This document shows positions 1-14,357 of a DNA stretch of 64,000 nucleotides, piece by piece (position 1 is the stretch's first letter; each line of letters starts with the position of its first letter). Position numbers and translations under genes: made by a program. The stretch is taken from contig NC_003280.10 of assembly GCF_000002985.6 (NCBI RefSeq), positions 5,328,501 through 5,392,500 of the forward strand, given 5' to 3'. Origin of the DNA: Caenorhabditis elegans (taxonomy: Eukaryota > Nematoda > Chromadorea > Rhabditida > Rhabditidae). Below the pieces are notes generated by a model. It made no database searches, had not been told where the DNA came from, and worked only from the letters and a program-made list of their open reading frames with translations.

Positions 1-2988
1 AGCCGTCAAAGTAGAGCATTGGAGTTCCATGTCTACTACGGAACAATACAATACGTTCGTGCTCTAACTCTTTTCCTGTTCTTTGTAAAATGTATCATAT
101 GGATTATTCCACAGTAAACAAGATCATAAACAATTGAAACCCTAAGATCCTATGACCCCCCATGAGGAGTTTACAAAGAGCCTTTCTCTTCTAATCTCAA
201 AACAAAATGACGTGCAATCATCATAACTTTAATATGTTTGCTATTTTTAACATCGACCACTTTTGATTCACGGGGATTTGTCTTGAATTTTATAGAATGA
301 ATCAAAAACATTTCAGCGTCATTTCGACCTTTCACCTCATGGATCTCATGAGAGTTTTCCCTTAATAAATAAACAATAGATTTTTAATATAAAAAATGTG
401 TAATCGGATCCATTATGTATTTCTTTTTTCTGCAAATGTCAAGCTATGAATGTTTTTCGGCGCCCCTCATCCTCCTCCACATCATCATCATTTTCTCATC
501 ATTTATTCCTTTTTCGTCTTTTTTTTAGAAGTTGACATCATTTTCATTCATTGGAACACTTTTTTTTTGGAACTCGTTGATGTTTCCATTCTGATAAGAT
601 CTCGATAAAGATCTTAGAAACTATAATCAGATTAATTTCCGGCAACTATTTCCGTCTTCCAAGTAGAAAAGTAAATCCCTCTCAAACTCACCTGCTCTTT
701 AGAAATGTCTCGTTTTTTTTCATGCTTCACCTGACTGCTATTTACAAGAAATTATGATGTTTTCATTTCCGAGCACCAGCAGCAGTGTCCGTTTATGCCG
801 TCATGGTCTTTGGAACTCCTTTCGGGTGGCTCTTTAGATGAGAAATGGGTTTGTATATGCCCAAAGCGCCCATACTTTTTTGGAGTAAAACATCACTTTT
901 TAGTCAGAATAGATCACAAAAACTACAAGCTTTCTTCCGAATACATATGTAAATGTCTCGGTTCTTTCCGAGAGTAATGCTTTTTGCAAATTATTTTCTT
1001 GAACTTTCCCATGGTTTTCGTTAGCTCAACATTTTGAGGTGTGATCGTGATTTGATGAGCATCCAGATTCTTTTTATTTATTTAATTTTAGTTTCAAGCC
1101 AAAAAAAATGAAATAGAGAAAATGTGGTATATTCAGTTTAATAAAAATAGGTCCTTTGGAATTAGTCACACGTGTAGGCACAAGGTTTGTGTAGGTCGCC
1201 TAGAAAACTGGTAGCCAGAGAGTTTCGTAATGTATTGCCTAAACTTGGCATTTTAGTCATTCTATAGTCATTCTGTAGTCAGTTGTTAAGTTTTGAAATG
1301 TTCTTCTCAGTGGCGATGACAATTGTGATGTCAAGCGAAAATTTCAAAACTTTTAGTCATATTGTTGCTTTTTACTACTTTTATCGTAATTTCTCAAAGA
1401 ACTCCTTTTCCGGCTGCCTGGTTCTATGATCTTTCTAGTGAACAAACACTGACAAAACGCACTATTGAGCCGTACGCGGTCATTCGAATCAAAATTTGCC
1501 TTCTATGTTTTAAAGATAAAAAAGGAAAAGGAAATTTATTGTTTTAATGAGTTACCATAGCTACAATTGAAAAATGAAATGTCTTGACCTAAAATGTGCA
1601 GCTGCAAAACCGTCACCCACCTTCTCTAGATCAGTAAAATCGGTTCACCTGTCATGTCAAAGATTGATGCAACAATATTTTATAAACGTCCAACCCATAA
1701 AATCCAAAAGTCATTTTACGTATCTCCCATCTACCCAATTCCATGTTTCCCATGTAACTCGTGCTCTCTGCGTCTCCTCGATGACCGTACTGTCTCCAAC
1801 TGTCATGTAGTTTTTCCCTCACTCTCTCTGTCTCTATGTGTCTCCATCTGTCTCTCATAAAAGTGACATCACTTTCTCGGTCGATTTCAAAACGACAGAA
1901 AGAAAGACAGTTTCTACCATAGGGCGGAGCCTCGTGTCCACCGTTCAAAACAAAAATTGTCAGTTTGTCTTTAAATATCTTTATTATGTTTTCTTACCGC
2001 ATGTTTCATATAGTTTCACATGTTGCAATTTTGAATTAAATCATTACGAAATTATTGTCACAACCCTCTCCCTGTATGATGACATATTTCAAATAACCTT
2101 CGAGATAAATGTGTACTTTGAAGTATCTTATCATTTAATAGATAATGTCTCTAAAATTTCAACTTACTTGGTTCTTTTAGGTAGCGTCATTTAGTCTCAA
2201 ATTTTGTGTCTTTCTAATCTTTTTTCTGCTAGCTAGCCAACAGTTTTTCTTGTATTCTTGACGTAAACATTACCGGTTAAGCACAATATTTTGTGCTATT
2301 TTCTGTTAGTTATGGTGACATCAGATTATCATCTCGATAAAATAAGATCTTTCGAAATGTTAAAACACTTTCTCTTAAAATCTAGTTTTTGAACTGAACT
2401 TGAATTTCAAAACTTTTCAAATTGCAAATGCATTAGGTTACCAACGGGATCAAGTAGGACTTTTCCAAAATGTTCTATTTAAAGAGGATGATGTTAAAAA
2501 AATTTCTTCCATGAATAAGCTTTATTCTTACATTCCGACCTCATACCTACCTGCCTGCCTACCTGCCTGCCTACCCATTTTCTGCATTTTTCATGAGCCC
2601 CCAATGTTAACTTTTTTTTTTTTTCATCAAATACCTTGTTCATAATTCAATTAAATTAGCTGTGGTTACTTTCGGAAAGGCATACCCGTAGGCACGTAAG
2701 TGGTTAGGCAGGCAGGTGTGCCTTCTTTGCATTTTGACCGTAATTTCTGCAACAGCACGTTCAGAATCTATCTGTTCTCATATCAATTCTTCTATGATTT
2801 TTTCTTCGGTATCTTTAACATTTGACGTCATCTGTAAAAGAATAAGTGGCTTTTGACCTTCTTAAGTCTCCCGTTTATTTTTATATTTTTAATATTTATT
2901 TTCAAATTTTCATGAAAAGGTGATACTTTTTGATTTGAAATTATAAATCTTCAAGCAGGAAAATTCTAAATTTACTAATTTTCAGAAT
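1..2988. other. gene-free region upstream of vhp-1
   Basis: I find no convincing coding exon here on either strand: open frames are short, AT-rich and lack paired splice signals. It is probably the 5' regulatory region of vhp-1 and perhaps of a gene beyond the left edge. A CT-rich tract lies at about 1817-1858, and a TAGG/CAGG-type repeat occurs near 2545-2722. Confidence 0.5.
2545..2722. repeat. CTACCTGC tandem repeat with inverted counterpart
   Basis: A run of CCTACCTGCCTG units at 2545-2576 is mirrored by a TTAGGCAGGCAGG tract at about 2703-2716, so the two can pair as a hairpin with a loop of about 130 bp. Similar TAGG/CAGG hairpins occur at about 12630-12880, 27490-27540 and 57350-57425, so this is a dispersed family. 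Confidence 0.6.
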
Positions 2989-5900
2989 ATGACAGTACTT
3001 GACACAGTCACAATCTCTACATGCGGGTTGGCTGCACTTATTCGCGAGGCTCCAGACACAACGCTTGTTGTCGATTGTCGTGGATTTACAGAATACAATG
3101 AATCTCATGTTCGACACTCTATGAATGCATTTTTCTCGAAACTCATCAGAAGACGTCTTTTTGAAAATAAGGTAAGTCGTTTTTTTTTTGGAAAAATATT
3201 TGTTTTTCATTATTTGCTCGTTACTTGCTTTTTTCTTCTATTTTCCTTGAACAATCATATATCAATAGAGTAAAAAACTCTGTCTGATTTCTCCAAATTT
3301 CTTTCAATCTTCCCAATAATATTGATTAGTTTTTTGTGTTTGTGAATGCTAGTGAGTGGCGCAGCGGGCCGCGAATTGACGTCATAAGAAGGGGACGGTA
3401 TTGGATCGAAACACACAAAAAAGAGTGGAATGAATGGACTAGAACGTTAAGAGACCAACGGTCTAAAAGTCAAAGCCTTATTTTTAGTGCAATGGAACCA
3501 ACATTAGTCAAACAGGTGGGGGACTCGCATTCGGTGAATTTCTGAAACTGATGATTAAATTATTGGTATACACAAGTCAGGTTTAGTCACTTTAATTGTA
3601 GACTAGACTTACAATTAGCTAGACTTGTAATTTTTGAGCTGCAAAATTGGAGAAACAAAAGTGAGTCAGCTATAGCCTAGGCATAGATTAATTGTGTTGA
3701 ATTATTTATGTGTATGTTGATCAAATTTCACGTCAGGCATGAATATTGAAAAAGTTATTAATTCTAAACATTTGACAACGTACCTTTTAGCCTGATTAAA
3801 TACGATATTCTTTTAAAAAAAAGTATTCTAGCAATTCTCATATGTACAACATAAGAACTATAAGATTTTTATAAATGCGCCAAAATGTTTTTTTTCTGAA
3901 AATTCTATAGATTTTTATATAAGTTCCCTTTCTAGATTTGCTATTTTTTGATCTCATTGAAACTTCCAAACATTTTCCTCGCTTTGCACCCCGTTATCAG
4001 CCATGATTTGTGTCTCTTATCCAAACATTGGCTCTTTTTTGTGTGATTTTTGTGTGACCACCCGAAATAATTATAGGATTTTTTACGAAATTCGTCTGAC
4101 TTCTACCGCTGCAAATCACACTTTTTTTCAAAAAATGACATCAATATGCAAACATGTATCTACCGTAACATAACGCAATTATACGTTGCAAATGAGTCAT
4201 TTAAAGGTGCATGATGAAATTAAATAGACTACAGTAGATTTCATCATTTCAAGGATCCAAATGGCCCATTGACTCATTGAATTTCAAAAAAGCAGTCCTT
4301 TATGACTTCCTACTCACTGATTCGGATCTATGCATCATACAGAACAGCCTCATTTTACGGCCTCCTGGTAATTCAAAACATTTTTTGTCTCTCGGCAATG
4401 AATCACAAGCTATTACTAGCTATGATTCATGTCTTTTCTTAGCCGCGTGCAAAACCAATGGTGACTAATTCTTTGTCTCCGTGAATCATTCCGCGTCGGG
4501 TGCCGCCACCGCATGACTCAAATAGTGTATACCATCATACAAATGGGCGGTGTTATGGGTGAACACTTTCCTGATGTTGGTCAGTCGTAGAAATTGAGAG
4601 CAACCATTTACAACTTTGGTCAGTTTCGTGTACATACCGTATTTCCTATGTTGTAATATTGCTGTGGCCTGCCTTACTTTGGGAGCCTATATCTCGGCTG
4701 TTTTTGGAATTATTAAAAAGTTGTCTATTGTCAAAGTGTTTCTTATTCCTTTTTCTATAGTTTTGTAATTGAAAATTCATTGATATAATTAAAATTAACT
4801 GAAATATATGCAGTCAAAGTATAGCTTTGAAGAAAATAGCTTTGGAAATTTTTGATTTTTGATTTTTAAATTTGATCTCAAGTCCCTTTATTCATCATTA
4901 TCAGTTGTTTCATTAAAAAAATTTATAGAAGAAGTCACATTCGGCAAATAGACATATGACATGAATATTGATAAAAGATGCACAATATCAATTAGGGGGA
5001 GAATTCTAAACATTCTAGTTCTGAAAATATAACATATGTACATTTCTCGATACGCTTTGTTCGCTGAAAATTCTTAGAAAATAATATTTTTGCATATCCG
5101 AGGTGCTAAATAATTTCGAATTTTACCTATTAGGGGGCGTTTTCCGGGCAAGACACGGGAATCCCATCGAATACCTATTTCGAACTTACTTTAGGCAGCT
5201 CAAATATTTTTGTCTGCAAAACAATTAACTTCCGGCTTCTTTTTTTGAATATTTTTTGCAATAGATCTATTTTGTCTGTGTTTTTTTCTTCCAACCACAC
5301 CCAATCCCTTTCTCATACAAACACATGTTCATTCCGTTTCTAGGTATACACTCTCTGTCCCCCCATCCATCTAACCCATTTGTGTCTTCGCCTGACGTAA
5401 CAAATAAAAACGACCGAATATGTAATGTACATGGGCATACAAATACAATTTTCTGATCATTAGTGACATAGTGATAAGAATGGAATAAAGAAAAAACAGA
5501 AGAAGAAGAAGGTGTATGCCTTTCAATGTTTTCTATAGAAGTTAGGCTGAGTCATGAGCAGGGAAAAACAAATGTGTACGGAGACACACGTATTTATTAT
5601 CGGCCCTTGCCATGCCATAAATGCGACGAAGGAAAAGCCATAACAATCAACAAGTCTGAAAATTTTAATTTCACTTTTCCCTTATCTAGAACATTTTTAA
5701 CATGAATTTTCACTTTGGCTCAATGCAAACATTTTATCCCACTGGCTCACATTTAAGACTTTTGCATCATTTTTGTGCTTAGTAATTCTTGCAAAGTCAA
5801 TTGCTCCCTGTCTGATCTTCCAACTTTTTCATCCATTGACTCATTTCTCCTGTCCAGAATCAAATCAAAGATATGATTCACAACTGGTCAGCAGGGTGGC

Positions 5901-8900
5901 TCGTTGAGCCACAAACAAACATAAAGCCTCTCTTTTTCATGGTCAAAGACCAACACTCTCAAATTTTGATATCTATTTTTGAATTGTTTAGTAAACAACG
6001 TGAAATTCATATTGCTCTGTATTTCAGCTCGACGATAACTGCTTAATTCATCAATTGATGAGCTGCTCGTCAGGTTGCACAAAAATGGATGAGAAGCTTG
6101 ATTTAGTTTTATACGCAGAAGAAGATAAGCCACGTGGAAACAAGAGACGGTAATACTTTTTTTCAAGTGATTTCATAGTTAACCTCTATACTTTCAGAAT
6201 CGCGTCGTGTAATGCTCCAGAATCCACTGCAAAAATCATGCGAGTTCTGAGAGAACGACTCGAGGACACTGACAAATTTCGAAGCGTCATGGTTCTTGAA
6301 GGTAAGCTTTCTTAGAATTTCTGATAGTATTCTCTGACATGTCACGTCTAGTTTACAAGTTTACAAGCGAGAAACATGTCATGCGGATTTGATTCTGACA
6401 CATCATGTCAAAAACTGAGAGTCCCAGTGTGTGTGGCTTAGAGCTCTTCACATGGTGGCCTTCTTTCAAATGTTTAGTCAAATTGAGTTGACTTGTATTG
6501 TGATTAAAAGTGTGTGTGTAATGTTTGAACTCTTTTGTGTGACTTGCCAGTGACTAATGATAGATTAGAGTGAGATTTTTGATTCTAGATTTGGGATTTT
6601 AGATTTTTTGCTCAAAAACCAAAAATTGTAGTGCCAAGTATTCAGATCTAAGAACTCACGTATTCGCTTCCTGGTTTAATTTTTAATTTTTAATACTTGT
6701 TGATCGGATATCTAGGTACATAATGTTCAGCTCTGAAATTAAATCAAAGCCCCTTATTCTCTCCCTTTTCTTTTTTTTTTTCTTGCTAATGACATTAGGG
6801 CAAAAAAAGGCAATCCTTCTCCTGCTTCTCAACGAGAAGGATGCTGTTTCTTTTCCACTTCCAATTCTTTGCTTTATTCTCCATTTTCTCCCCCCATTCG
6901 TTTTCAGCATTCAATTTTTGCTACTCTTCTCTGATTTGCACTCTTCCTCCTCCTCCTCTTCTAGTTTCAGATAATCCCTTCTAGATTTATCATCTTTTTT
7001 TCTTTTTTTCATAAGCTTCTCATGATATGAGCAACACGTTTCGCGCGGTGCCAAGCACCATAATTAGAGTGTCGTGTGTGTGTGTATGTGAGTGAATGAG
7101 TAAGTGAGAGAGTGTGCTGTGATTTAAGCACATTGATCATACTCCAACGGCCTTTTCAATTCTAAAACAGTATGACTCATAATCCGAGAGCTCAAAGAGC
7201 ATGAATACGTGATTAGACTAATCAAATGTGTGAATACTGAGAAACATTGCAAGTTTTGCAATACCAATTCTAATCTTTTTTTTTCAAATTTTGAGTCACT
7301 TTTCTCTGGAAAAATGATTGCAAACCGGTATTTCACACGTCTGCAAAAATTTCAACATTTTTCTGATTGGTAATAATAGTTTGTAGATAGATAGGTTAAT
7401 GATATTTTTCAATGAAACAAGTAGTTTTCAAGTCAGGGTATTTGAGTCAGAGAGATGATCACACACTTTTCAATGCAAAATGCTCTTTTTCTTGCCATCT
7501 TGCACATACACACAAAGCTCTTCTGACTCATACTCTCTCTTTTTTCCCTTTCCTTTTTCTCCCACCGCTCTATCCTATTGATCATAAAAGGCCGAAATGA
7601 CGACGGCAGGGTGGACGTCTTCTATGTTCTTTCCCTCATCCACACATACTATTTCGAGAAGTCCTCTAACAATCTGCGGTACCTTCTAGGCTTATGTCCT
7701 CCCCCGTCCAACTCCTCCCACTTCTTCCACTCCTTCTGAATACTTCCAAACGAGCCCCGCTATAGTGCTGTGCTCAGTGGACCCTCCAAGTTGCCAAATT
7801 TTTCAAATGGGTGGTCAACCGTTTGAGGCGTTCCGTAAGAATCGCAAACGAAAGAAGACGAAAAATAAGAAGAAACGAAGAAATAACAATAATTCAAAGA
7901 ACAAAACTCCCAACACTTTTCCTAATGAAATTGAAGAGCAAGACCCCGTATCATCACTTCCGACATTCCCAGCTAAAAAATTTGGACTAAAACTTCAACT
8001 TACTCTCACTTCTTCTCCTACTAACTCATCTAGTCCTATTTCGAGTTCTTCACCAACCAATGGTACGTTTTAAATTCTTCGTATTAAAAATCAAATCAAT
8101 ATAAAATTAAATGTGTGATAAGAAGAGGAAAGAGTCGCTTTCAATACAATCTTTGTCGTCGACATACTAATTTTCATATTCTATTGTGACTCATTTTTGT
8201 TTTCAATATTTGTCCCTCCTATCGCCTACTTTGTTTTCAGTTTTCAGCCTTCATTTCACCCCCACTATTTTCAGAATTCCATGATCTCATACTGCGCACT
8301 TTCATAGATTCTTAGAATCATATTTCTTGATAACAACAAAAAGTTCATTCATCATGCTTTTTAGTGTTTACAATAACTTATGATTAAGTGATAGAACAAC
8401 TAGATATATACCTAACATACCTGAACAAGTTTGAGAGAAGGGGTGAAAGAGGCAAAAAAATTGGAATGCGACATTGTCATCGATGAGTCACTTCGTCAAT
8501 AGCGGCGCCCGATGGTGGGGGAGAGAGATCGAGAGATGGTGAGACGGATGACGCACAGTGAGATAGAATATGAAACCATGAGAGCATATAGAGAAATAAG
8601 AGAGCAGAAAAACACAATAAGTGTGTGTGAGTGTGTCATCGAGAGAGAGGCGGGAAAACGAAAAACCACCTGTGGGATAGAGGTGAAAAAAGAGAAAAAA
8701 AAGTGAAGAAGAAAATAGTTTCTATCTCCTCCTACTTTTCTGTTCACATCGATACTGAAACCTATTCCTCATTTATTCTTAATTGAATTAGAAGAATGAA
8801 AACAATGAAGTCAATATCTAATACTTTTTTCTGTTTCTCGATTTTCCTGATAAAGCTTCTAACTGATAAGAAACCAACGTCGGGGCAGCTTTTCCTCAAT

Positions 8901-11747
8901 AAAATTTCCACTTTCCTGATACTTTGGTCTACTTTCCTTGTTTCAATTGAAACTCTACTTTTCTTTTGCAAATGACTTTCTTGCTAATCTTTTGAATTTT
9001 TGAATTGAAATTTTTTGAGACGATACATTTATTAAATATGCAAAAAAACGTTTCAAAATTTTTTAACATCTTTTTGGCTGAAAAAAAGATATGAGTCAGT
9101 AGTGTCATTCCCCCTCCCCTTCCAACAAATTAACGATCATACACACCACCACATCAGTCAGTCACTCCTTTCTCTCTCGTTCCCCTCCTCTCATTTAATA
9201 TGATGATGATTCATTTTTGTTCTTTGCAACCCGATACCATCATACATTCTATGATTAGTAAGTGAACAATATATATGTATATATATATATACATAATTTC
9301 TAATCATAACGAAATCAAATTCACGCCGCCTTGTTCCTCGTCGTCTGGAGCAAAGGAAGGCGAGGCGGTACACACTTCCGCTATTATCTTATCATTTCTT
9401 CCTCTTCCTATTCTTGCTCCTTTTTCATTTGAATATATAAAGTGTCTGTTGTTATTATCACGGTCTAGTCTGCCATCGTTCTCTGAAAACATTATTCTCT
9501 CCGCCTAACTATCTTTATCTTCTATCAGAATTCCAAATCCAAATCAAAAACCCAAGCGCAAAATGAGCCCATGCGTAGTGTCCCGGATAAGACCCACACT
9601 TTCGTTCATGCAAGATACTGGTCCGTCAGAATTTTGAATAATCTACATAATTTTACTTTTGAATTTTTCAGGTGGCTTCAAACAATTCGCACAACAATAT
9701 CCTCAATTGTGCGAGAGTTCAGAAGGAATGACTCGTTTGCCACAAAGCCTCTCACAACCATGTCTATCCCAACCAACTGGAGATGGAATCACATTGATCA
9801 CTCCAAATATTTATCTCGGAAGTCAAATTGATAGCTTGGATGAGACCATGTTAGATGTAAGTTTGTTGACTCTTGAATATTTCATAATTCCTTTCCCAAA
9901 AAGTGATGGTGATGATAAGTCTGAAATCATCAACAAGTGCACACGTCACCATAGTTTCATTCCAGAAAAATCTCTCCACATTTAGTTTTATATAGCGGAG
10001 ACAAGACACCCACTTTTTCATTTATTTACATACCTCCCGGGGTCAACTGACTGCCAGAGGCGACATGTGCCTCTCTTGTGTAATCGGAAGGGGGGCGACG
10101 ACTAAAAAATGATTCATCTCAAAGTGCGGTAAAATTTAATGAAAACTAGAAAAATAGAAGAATACAGAGATTTTATTTTGAAACCCAATTTCAATACATT
10201 TTTTTGGGGACGATGACTAATTTTCAATGTTTTTTCCAGGCTCTTGATATCAGTGTTGTCATCAACCTTTCTATGACTTGCCCCAAATCCGTATGCATCA
10301 AAGAAGATAAGAATTTTATGAGAATCCCAGTAAATGACTCCTATCAAGAAAAACTTTCTCCATATTTTCCAATGGCTTATGAATTTCTTGAAAAATGCAG
10401 AAGAGCCGGAAAGAAGTGCCTGATTCATTGTTTGGCTGGCATTTCTAGAAGCCCCACACTGGCTATTTCGTATATTATGCGCTACATGAAAATGGGAAGC
10501 GATGATGCATACAGGTATAGGAATTGCAAAATTTGACTTGTTTAATCTTAATCCTAATCTTCCTTCTATTTCAGATATGTGAAAGAGCGTCGCCCTTCGA
10601 TCTCGCCAAACTTCAATTTTATGGGACAATTGCTTGAATACGAGAATGTTTTAATCAAAGATCATGTGCTTGACTACAATCAAGCTTCAAGACCACACCG
10701 ACATATGGACTACTATGGGCCATCTGATCTGTGTCCACCAAAGGTTCCAAAAAGTGCATCATCCAACTGTGTATTCCCTGGAAGTACTCATGATGAATCA
10801 TCACCATCTTCTCCTTCTGTATCAGAAGGATCAGCTGCAAGTGAGCCTGAGACATCATCATCAGCTGCTTCATCTTCATCAACTGCATCTGCACCTCCAT
10901 CGATGCCTTCTACAAGTGAACAAGGAACATCGTCAGGAACAGTTAATGTCAATGGAAAGAGAAATATGACCATGGATTTGGGACTTCCCCATCGCCCAAA
11001 AGCTCTTGGACTTCCATCAAGAATCGGTACTTCTGTTGCGGAGCTGCCGTCTCCATCAACTGAACTTTCGAGATTAAGCTTTAATGGTCCAGAAGCAATT
11101 GCTCCATCTACTCCAATTCTTAACTTTACCAACCCATGTTTCAATTCTCCAATCATCCCAGTTGCATCTAGCTCGCGAGAAGTTATTCTGACCCTTCCAA
11201 CTCCAGCTGCTTCATCTTCTTCTTCAACATCATCTGAACCATCTTTTGATTTCTCATCATTTGAATCTTCATCATCGTCTTCAATTGTTGTCGAGAACCC
11301 ATTTTTCGCCAGCACAGAAGTGCCTGCTGGATCATCATCGATATCCACACCATCTGGATCACAATCAACTCCAGCATCTGCTTCTTCATCAGCTGCTTCT
11401 AGATGCAGAATGAAGGGATTCTTTAAAGTATTCAGCAAGAAGGCTCCAGCTTCAACTTCCACCCCGGTTAGTATAATGAAATTACATTAAACTCCCCCAC
11501 AAGCCGAATCAATTTTTATTTTTCACATTTTCAGGCTTCCTCAACCCCTGGAACTTCCCGAGCAGCTCGTCCAGAATGTCTCCGATCATCCGGCATCATT
11601 ATCTCAGCACCAGTTCTTGCAATTACAGAAGAAGAAGATGCCGAGTCTCCAGAATCGGGGTTTAACGAACCCGAAGTCGGAGAAGAAGACGATGATTCGG
11701 TGTCAATTTGCTCGACGAGCTCTTTGGAAATTCCGTGTCACCAGTAA
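2989..11747 (+). CDS. vhp-1: VHP-1, dual-specificity MAP kinase phosphatase (DUSP8/16 type)
   Basis: Exons 2989-3171, 6028-6149, 6198-6301, 9672-9856, 10240-10514, 10575-11466 and 11535-11747 join in phase to a 657-residue protein. Residues 1-136 form the rhodanese/CH2 domain that docks MAP kinases. Residues ~160-310 are the dual-specificity phosphatase domain, with general acid Asp near 231 in PVNDSYQ and the signature HCLAGISRS (catalytic Cys ~262, Arg ~268). The rest is a long Ser/Pro-rich tail with an acidic C-terminus. The family dephosphorylates JNK and p38 kinases, and C. elegans VHP-1 is known to restrain KGB-1 and PMK-1 signalling. Introns 1 (2.9 kb) and 3 (3.4 kb) are unusually long; intron 3 holds two alternative first exons. 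The start was chosen because ATG 2989 directly follows a TTTTCAG acceptor. Confidence 0.95.
7807..8062 (+). CDS. vhp-1: candidate alternative first exon of vhp-1 (basic N-terminus)
   Basis: An open frame from ATG 7807 ends in phase 1 at a GTACGT donor after 8062. That is the same phase as the upstream rhodanese exon ending at 6301, so it joins in frame to the exon at 9672. It encodes about 85 residues: a strongly basic Lys/Arg/Asn-rich stretch that could act as a nuclear localisation signal, then a Ser/Thr/Pro-rich segment. A product made this way would lack the rhodanese/CH2 docking domain but keep the phosphatase domain. The phase match and donor are seen; use of the exon is inferred. Confidence 0.55.
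9269..9294. repeat. AT dinucleotide microsatellite
   Basis: An interrupted (AT)n run inside vhp-1 intron 3, about 270 bp before the short alternative first exon. Confidence 0.8.
9563..9620 (+). CDS. vhp-1: candidate short alternative first exon of vhp-1
   Basis: ATG 9563 opens 19 codons plus one base and ends at a GTCCGT donor after 9620. The following intron is only 51 bp and leads to the common exon at 9672 in the correct phase. The product would begin MSPCVVSRIRPT and lack the rhodanese/CH2 domain. A microsatellite and a low-complexity 300-bp stretch immediately upstream could be its own promoter. The phase agreement is direct; expression is inferred. Confidence 0.55.
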
Positions 11748-14357
11748 TTTTGTGAACATCATTCTCTAGTCCACACATAAGTTTCTTCAAATTGAAGAAG
11801 AACTATGAAAAATGATTGAAAATTCTTTATTTCAATCAGAACCATTTTTCATCCATCTCTCCCAACATCATTACTCTCATTACAATATGTGATAATTGTA
11901 TCCCCTTCATCAATCCATCCCACTTCACCCCCTCTCCACATTTTTAAAGTGTCGACGGGTACTGTGTGCTCTTGATTTTGAGCCCTGACCCCCTTCCCCA
12001 AGTTCTTCTTCATGAAAAGCAATATTTGAACTCGTGATGTTCGATTCTTTCCGTTTCTTTTTTATTTTTTTTTATTTTTTATATCTTGAATCCATTAGAG
12101 TATCCCAATTTTATCAACCATGTTACTTTATTTGACATTACATTTTTTGTATATAACCCGGCAAATTTCATTTATTTATACCATTCAACCCCACCAACCA
12201 AAACATCACCCCCAATTTTTCATTTTTAAACCTCTACTGATTCTGGTCTAGCCTGACGTACCACACATTTAATTATGTGGAATTGAAAGAATAATTCAAT
12301 TAATAATAATGAAAAAAGTTTTTTTTTGACATTTATGTTGAGTTGATTACAAAGTAAAAATTTCAGAGAAGAGGAACCTTGGAAACCTGAAATGTTTTAC
12401 AAAAATGCAGACTAGATTACACAAAATTACAATACACAGCTTTGAGATGACACAAAGAAAAACGTATTAAGAATACTTTCTTTTTGATTAGAAACTTCAT
12501 ACAACTTTTGACAAAAAATGGTTCAAAACGAAAAAGGAAAAAAATCTGGTAGTTTTTTTTCCAGAAATGTGAACTTTATAATGGCTTCCATCAACTCTTT
12601 AAATTATTCTCCGCGATTGCCAAAAATGTTGGTCTGCCTTCAAGGCAGCCTACGTGTGCCTACTCGCAGCACTTGCACTTGCAGTACTTGCAGTATCAGC
12701 ATTTTCGCTAATTTGCCAGTCAGTTTAGTGAAAAGTTAATTGAAATTGGAAACTTTTGAATAAATTTTAAATCAGATTTTCGGGAACATCCCACAGTTAA
12801 ATTACAGTTTTTATCAGAAATCTCGGGTCCTTTATGCGCACTTCGCAAATCAGCTAGGTAGGTAGGTAGGCCCGTAGGCATGAAACGTTCCAGCATACAA
12901 TGTAATTTTACGCCGCTCTAGGATGGAATGGTTTTAATATTTTGCGGTACTTTCTCTGTTTTAAATCATCAATATACTTTTATTGCTTCTCAACTCACAA
13001 CTTCATACATCTGTGCAAAAATTCCAGATAATGTACATATGTGCCCCAAACGTCATTTTCATATTTTCAAAGATCCTGACTAGTTTTCACCGATTTTTTA
13101 TTATAGTTTCAAACAATCCAACCTACAACCTGACACTACGAAAAAGTTTGAATGATCTACAATGACTCATTTCTAATCCGAATCATTCGAATCAAAATCT
13201 TTTATTCCATCACAAACTACGTAGCTACGTCACAAATCTGATCAGTTGCTGATTAGACAAACGAGTTTATCACTAACTTCTTTTTCAGTAGAATTACACC
13301 AATTGCAGGTAAAATGTTTCAGGATTATTGAAGAAGGGCGTGACGAAATTCAATATTTTGATTTTTGAATTGCGGGGGAAAAAGTGATGATAGCTGTCAC
13401 AAAACATAGTTGAACATAACAATGGAAAGACTAATGTCGAATTTTTATTAAGTTTTGAAAAGAAAAAAGTTAAACAGGGCCTGAAGCGGTAGCGGTCACT
13501 TTGTTCGCCTTTACGGCGAGGCTTGTCAGAAACACAAGAAGGCATTTTTTGCCGGTTTCAAAGAATACAAAATATTTTTCCAACTATTATTATACAATTT
13601 TAATACTGGCTGGGCGGCTCTAGGGCGCCTCCGCGAAAAGCTTTAAATCTAAATAAGTTGCAAAAAGTAATCTATGAAATTTACATCTCAGGTTATTTGC
13701 AGCGTCTCAGTGAGCACGATGGCTCCATATCGATAGAGAATCGGCAACTCATACTCACGGGAACTGTCAAAACAAGCCAGACTCATAAGTCTTTCCGAAA
13801 CTTGTTCAAGAAAAATATAATTTTTATTTCACTACGATAATCGATAGTTCAATTAGAAGATTTTCGAAGATCGGTGATCATTTCTTCTCGTTTTTTTCTG
13901 ATTTTTCACAAAAAATTGTTGATTCAATCCGCCGAACAGCAACTCAAATGACTCATGACCCAAATCAACAAATCAGATCAATCAATGTGTATCAGTGATC
14001 TACGTACTTACGTCACCGAAAGACAATTGTTCAGTTGTTGATGATGACCATCATCATGACATACGTTCTGTGACTTCTATTTTATTCCACTCATCAAAAA
14101 TCGCCTCACACCTTGCTAAACCCCCGCGTTAACCCTTTCGGAACCCATGTCACATGTTTTTTGTGGTAACACACATTTTATTTTGGAGTGATGGACTGTT
14201 GTTCGAGAGCAGAATGTAAAAATAATGAAAATTAGAAAATGGCGTTAATGTTGTTACACACAATTAAACAGAATCTCTGAATCCCTCTTTGATCTTTTTG
14301 TGCGGCACGTGTTGGTGGAAGTGTTTGGACGATGAAGATGTATTTTAGATGAAAGTG
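11748..14357. other. intergenic region between vhp-1 and a secreted-peptide gene
   Basis: About 2.6 kb with no exon I can support. It includes the vhp-1 3' UTR at its left end, where a T-rich stretch lies at 12055-12085. A TAGG/CAGG-type repeat pair occurs at about 12630-12660 and 12855-12880. The remaining sequence is AT-rich with only short, unsupported open frames. Confidence 0.5.

Noticed and set aside
3336-3545. Open frame in vhp-1 intron 1 rich in Trp, Arg and Lys
   Set aside because: No acceptor in phase with the exon ending at 3171, and the conserved rhodanese sequence continues at 6028 instead.
10788-11462. 224-codon minus-strand open frame antisense to vhp-1
   Set aside because: It is the mirror of the Ser-rich TCA/TCT codons of the vhp-1 tail, giving an artificial Asp/Glu-rich protein; no promoter or splice context.
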